From: a virus
Direction: 5' to 3' (one strand)
DNA: 42,021 nt
Virus record (IMG/VR): IMGVR_UViG_3300032058_000001
Location: 1 to 42,021 of that record
Both the position numbers and the translations under genes were made by a program. Under the pieces are notes generated by a model. It worked only from the letters and a program-made list of their open reading frames with translations, did no database searches and was not told where the DNA came from. This document shows positions 39,533 to 42,021 of the stretch, one piece after another. Numbering within the stretch: the first letter of the stretch is position 1; each line of letters starts with the position of its first letter.

Positions 39533-40459
39533 ATGAATGCGAACATTATGACTTCAGGGCAGTTTCCCGACTTGTTGCGGGTAGGTATCCGCGAGGTGTT
39601 TCTCTCGGAGTATCAGAACTACCCCGAAATGTATAGCAAGGTCTACGATGTGCAGACCTCTAACCGCGCTTACGAAGAAGAACTGATTATAGCGGGCTTC
39701 GGGGCTGTGCCTGAGTGGAACAGCGACGGTTCTGAACTGCCGACCGACCGCGCTCTGACGGGCAACCGTGTCCTCTATGTCCACAAGGACTACGGTATGA
39801 TGTGGACGGTCAGCAAGCGACTGCTTCGCGAGGACTTGTATGCCAAGATTGGCGCGGAACTTGTCCGCGAAGCCGTCCGCGCGATGAAGCACACTACGGA
39901 GTTAGTGTCTTGGAGCGTTATCGCCAACGGCTTTAGCGGTAGCCGTCCGTTGTTTAGCAACGCTCAGCCCCTGCTCAACGGCGACACTTTTCAGAACCGC
40001 CTGACTGTCGCCTTGACGCCGACGGGGTTGGAGCAGGCTCTGACGCGCTTCCACCGTTGGCGCAACCATCGGGGCATTCCTGTTGTGATTGAGCCAAAGC
40101 AACTGATTGTCCCGCCTGAACTGAAGTATGTTGCCTACACCCTGCTTCACTCTACTTATTACCCGAACATCGCAGGGAACGGCACTACCGCGCCAAACAG
40201 CACGGGGTCTGCGTTCTATGAGAACCCCTTCAAGAATGTCGTTCCTGATGTTTTGTGCGTTCCTTACTTGACCGACCTCAACGATTGGTTTCTTTTTGCT
40301 TCGCCGAAGGTACATAAACTGCGGTTCTTTTGGCGCGAGAAGCCCGCGACGGATATGTTCACGGACTTCCGCACGAAGGGCGTTATGCACAGCATAACAG
40401 GCGCGTTCTCTGTCGGCTTCACCGACTTCTTCGGCGTGCTTGGCAGTCAGGTCTCCTAA
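39533..40459 (+). CDS. Major capsid protein, HK97 fold (Mu gpT-like)
   Basis: 308 residues. Segments NYPEMYSKVYDVQTSNRAYEE, GFGAVPEWNSDGSELPTDRA, YGMMWTVSKRLLREDLYAKI and the late GIPVVIEPKQLIVPPELKYVA and ENPFKNVVPDVLCVPYL match Mu-gpT-like coat proteins. No long N-terminal delta domain is present, in keeping with a separate scaffold. The N-terminus contains MTSGQFPDLL, also found at the start of the small protein at 27931. ATG at 39533 after AAAGGAGGGTTATGAACG; another in-frame ATG at 39548 begins exactly at that shared peptide. Confidence 0.88.
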   Translation: MNANIMTSGQFPDLLRVGIREVFLSEYQNYPEMYSKVYDVQTSNRAYEEELIIAGFGAVPEWNSDGSELPTDRALTGNRVLYVHKDYGMMWTVSKRLLREDLYAKIGAELVREAVRAMKHTTELVSWSVIANGFSGSRPLFSNAQPLLNGDTFQNRLTVALTPTGLEQALTRFHRWRNHRGIPVVIEPKQLIVPPELKYVAYTLLHSTYYPNIAGNGTTAPNSTGSAFYENPFKNVVPDVLCVPYLTDLNDWFLFASPKVHKLRFFWREKPATDMFTDFRTKGVMHSITGAFSVGFTDFFGVLGSQVS

Positions 40460-40476
40460 GCAAAAGAGAGGACAAT

Positions 40477-40734
40477 ATGCGAGGACGACAAGTGCCAAAC
40501 AGTCTGTTGACGATAGCGGACGACAACGGTGCTGTCGTCCCTCCTCCTTCTTCTGTCAATCTTTTCTCGCTCAGCGGGCAGAAGGAAATGTTGCAGTACC
40601 TCGCGCAGTATCTTATGCACCGCTTCAGTGAAGGCAAAGCAGGCGGGCGCGAGGTAGAGACTTTCCTGCGGTTGTTAGAGATGGCTCGGACACTTTCGGT
40701 TGACACGGAGCCTGTCGGTATAAAGGTGGTGTAA
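40477..40734 (+). CDS. Small protein after the capsid gene
   Basis: 85 residues. A disordered start with PPPSS, followed by helix LSGQKEMLQYLAQYLMHRF and a second helix REVETFLRLLEMARTL. GAGAGGACAAT precedes the ATG, 17 bases after the capsid stop. No family recognised. Two short helices and virion-operon location suggest a minor head or assembly protein. Confidence 0.65.
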   Translation: MRGRQVPNSLLTIADDNGAVVPPPSSVNLFSLSGQKEMLQYLAQYLMHRFSEGKAGGREVETFLRLLEMARTLSVDTEPVGIKVV

Positions 40735-40737
40735 AAG

Positions 40738-41424
40738 ATGACGAAGAAGCACCTCATAGCCTTTCTCATCGGTTGTGCCGTCGCGTCGGTAGCAAAGAGC
40801 GCACCTGTCAAAGAAATGTTGCGCTTAGTTCCACAACCGCGCTTTTCTTTCCGCGCCGTTTCTCACACCCCGCCCCGCGCTATGTTGATGGACGGCATAC
40901 TGCCTGTTTGCAGTGTAGCAGTAGAAGGCGACATCCTTTACACAGCAGGGCACTGCGTGCGGGGGAAGAAAGAAGGCGACGAAGTAGAAGTGTTGTTGCA
41001 GAAAGGGGGCGAACCCACTCGGCAAACAGTCTATCTGCGCAAAGTTTATAGCGACATCGCCATCTTGTCTTTCTCCAAAACGGCAAAAGGAGACCCCCCG
41101 ACGGGGGTAGAAGTGAAAACAGGGGCGCGGGTAGTGGTTGTGAAAGGTGTTCTGCTTTCTGATGACCCTGATGTTTACCGCGCTTCTTTGCCTTACTTTG
41201 AGCGCGAAGCCAAAGTCCTCGCCGTTTTCACGGCGAAGGAGATAGGGATGACCGACCTGCTTCCTGACATCTCTCCAACCGCCAAGTTTGCTGTGCTTGA
41301 CATCGGCAGTTTTGGGGGCAATTCGGGCAGTGGGGTCTACATCGTAGATGAGCAGGGCAAGCGACACCTGATAGGCGTTCTCTCCGCAGGCGTGTCGGAC
41401 TACACCGTCGTCGCACTCTTTTGA
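40738..41424 (+). CDS. Secreted trypsin-like serine protease
   Basis: 228 residues. It starts with a signal-peptide-like stretch (KK then LIAFLIGCAVASVA, likely cut near residue 19-22). It has the complete catalytic triad of a chymotrypsin-fold peptidase: TAGHC (His about 72), SDIAIL (Asp about 106) and GGNSGSG (Ser about 196). Cys 58 and Cys 73 bracket the His as in the conserved trypsin disulphide, which fits an extracytoplasmic location. The frame is complete and in step with its neighbours, so it is a functional gene of the late block. Not a capsid-maturation protease of the usual phage type, given its fold and export signal. Possible roles are attacking surface proteins or preparing the envelope for lysis. 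Confidence 0.8.
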   Translation: MTKKHLIAFLIGCAVASVAKSAPVKEMLRLVPQPRFSFRAVSHTPPRAMLMDGILPVCSVAVEGDILYTAGHCVRGKKEGDEVEVLLQKGGEPTRQTVYLRKVYSDIAILSFSKTAKGDPPTGVEVKTGARVVVVKGVLLSDDPDVYRASLPYFEREAKVLAVFTAKEIGMTDLLPDISPTAKFAVLDIGSFGGNSGSGVYIVDEQGKRHLIGVLSAGVSDYTVVALF

Positions 41425-41448
41425 CGACAGATAGAGGTAGAGAAGGGT

Positions 41449-41757
41449 ATGATAGAAACCATCACCTACGCCATCGCCTACGCCATCGTCTGCTTCGTCA
41501 TCTGCAAAACCTGCTTTCTCCGCGACCGACTGAAGAAAGCAGGCGAGGGAGCCATCCTGTTCATCGCACTTTTCTTCGCCTACAACACCCTTCAGCCCCT
41601 GCTCCCCAAAGAAATTGACCACCTGCTCTATACGACGATTTGGGGCGTCCTCTTTGCCTACGCCGTCCCTACCGATAAATCGTGCCAAATTAGCCACGAA
41701 AAGGACGAAGACGACAACGAAAAGGACGGCGTAGAGAAAGAGCCTAAAGAGGACTAA
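41449..41757 (+). CDS. Holin-like membrane protein
   Basis: 102 residues. Three hydrophobic segments are apparent: about 3-23 (TITYAIAYAIVCFVICKTCF), 34-50 (GAILFIALFFAYNTLQP) and 58-74 (HLLYTTIWGVLFAYAVP). A strongly acidic, polar C-terminus (EKDEDDNEKDGVEKEPKED) follows. That topology, with a charged soluble tail, is typical of phage holins, and the gene ends the late transcript. It is the better holin candidate of the two in the window, although it is distant from the endolysin. AGAAGGGT precedes the ATG. Confidence 0.65.
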   Translation: MIETITYAIAYAIVCFVICKTCFLRDRLKKAGEGAILFIALFFAYNTLQPLLPKEIDHLLYTTIWGVLFAYAVPTDKSCQISHEKDEDDNEKDGVEKEPKED

Positions 41758-41771
41758 GCCCCACCGATTTC

Positions 41772-41828
41772 TGAGTTCAACTGACCGTTTGACCGTTGTG
41801 GGGGTTTGCAAGCCCCACAGTGAACTCA
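41772..41828. repeat. Nested inverted repeat after last late gene
   Basis: An outer 8-bp stem TGAGTTCA (41772-41779) / TGAACTCA (41821-41828) encloses an inner stem TGTGGGG (41797-41803) / CCCCACA (41813-41819). Within it is a direct repeat GACCGTTT-GACCGTTG (41783-41798). Positioned where rightward late and leftward edge transcripts would meet, it may be a bidirectional terminator, though no T-run is present on either side. Confidence 0.55.
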
Positions 41829-41866
41829 AAAAGCCCGCGACGGTAGACATAAATGTTCTCATCTCA

Positions 41867-41959
41867 TCACCTCTGTCCCTGTTTTTGTTGTAGCCAAAGA
41901 AGGAAGGCTTTGAAGCCTTCTATGGCTATGCGAACCAAACCGATAAGACCTGCTATCAT
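41867..41959 (-). CDS. Leftward 30-residue amphipathic peptide
   Basis: A short leftward frame beginning MIAGLIGLVRIAIEGFKAFL and ending LLWLQQKQGQR, with an AGGTGA ribosome site and a strong promoter just upstream. The sequence is a hydrophobic/amphipathic helix, as in small membrane-active phage peptides, but no family is recognised. Its stop overlaps GAGGTGATGAG, which could start a second leftward frame at 41862 (MRTFMSTVAGFLSSLWGLQT). That second frame continues antisense across 41449-41757 and 40738-41424 and so is doubtful beyond 41758. Confidence 0.5.
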   Translation of the reverse strand: MIAGLIGLVRIAIEGFKAFLLWLQQKQGQR

Positions 41960-41970
41960 CGTATCACCTG

Positions 41971-42017
41971 CGTTGATTATACCCGATGGGGTGCGCTAAA
42001 ATCAACGGTGCGTTGAC
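41971..42017 (-). promoter_or_regulatory. Leftward promoter with operator-like repeats
   Basis: Leftward -35 TTGATT (42005-42000), 18-base spacer, -10 TATAAT (41981-41976). On the + strand CGTTGAT (41971-41977), ATCAACG (42001-42007) and CGTTGAC (42011-42017) form inverted repeats of one heptamer that overlap both the -35 and the -10. This is suggestive of a repressor site. Confidence 0.65.
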
Positions 42018-42021
42018 TTTA

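Noticed and set aside
40825-41862. 345-residue leftward open frame across the protease and holin-like genes
   Set aside because: Beyond 41758 it is the antisense of two well-supported rightward genes. Its hydrophobic middle is simply the complement of the acidic tail of the 41449-41757 protein. Only its first part, with a good SD, might be real.
1-42021. tRNA genes, CRISPR arrays, insertion sequences, retroelements, integrase and attachment sites
   Set aside because: I looked for cloverleaf-type sequences with a CCA-type end, regularly spaced repeats of 20-40 bases, transposase or reverse transcriptase motifs and tyrosine or serine recombinase motifs, and saw none. A dedicated tRNA search would be needed to exclude a degenerate case.

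Overview
The window looks like a nearly complete or complete genome of a tailed double-stranded DNA bacteriophage, about 42 kb and moderately GC-rich. It has a terminase, a portal, a scaffold-like gene, a decoration-like protein and an HK97-fold coat protein. It also has an adaptor, a nozzle-like protein, a tailspike, a fibre, an amidase endolysin and very large internal-virion-type proteins. I see no sheath, tape measure, integrase, excisionase or repressor, so a lytic podovirus-like phage is the best reading. Promoters with TTGACA/TATAAT-type hexamers and strong GGAGGTG ribosome sites show a bacterial host; the host taxon cannot be told from the sequence. No terminal repeat is visible.

Left arm (1-7640, leftward). 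The strip at 120-4782 holds eight small genes. Six form a duplicated three-gene cassette: C-B-A at 4157-2751 and C'-B'-[DUF7178-like gene]-A' at 2530-120. Nearly every unit has its own compact promoter, a short leader with an SD, and GT/CA-rich spacers. A second leftward operon (7487-5031) carries a pair of small paralogues, a Rad52-type annealing protein, an unknown protein and a RuvC-like resolvase. It ends at a clear intrinsic terminator, next to four 11-bp direct repeats.

Divergent control region (7488-8197). About 700 bases without a credible gene. A leftward promoter and a rightward promoter face away from each other. Between them lie two quadruplex-type G-runs on opposite strands and, inside those, a cluster of perfect inverted repeats. 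It is the best candidate for a replication origin or switch.

Replication operon (8198-14463, rightward). A 1430-residue protein appears to join an archaeo-eukaryotic primase/polymerase domain, a RepA/RecA-like helicase ATPase, a winged helix and a complete family B DNA polymerase in one chain. A Cas4/AddB-like Fe-S nuclease, a thymidylate-kinase-like protein and an unknown protein follow with overlapping ends.

Late region (14512-41757, rightward). Three blocks each begin at a copy of a conserved promoter-like element that reads as an ECF-sigma promoter (GGAAC-type -35, 17 bases, CGTC-type -10). Block 1 (14512-35172) holds internal virion/ejection proteins, terminase, adaptor, tailspike, nozzle and fibre. 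Block 2 (35223-38908) holds the endolysin, a small membrane protein, the portal and scaffold-type genes. Block 3 (39031-41757) holds the decoration protein, the major capsid protein, a secreted trypsin-like protease and a holin-like protein. A leftward 30-residue peptide gene with its own promoter and operator-like repeats sits at the right edge.

A heptamer, AGCAGGG/CCCTGCT, is strikingly over-represented on both strands, in genes and spacers alike.
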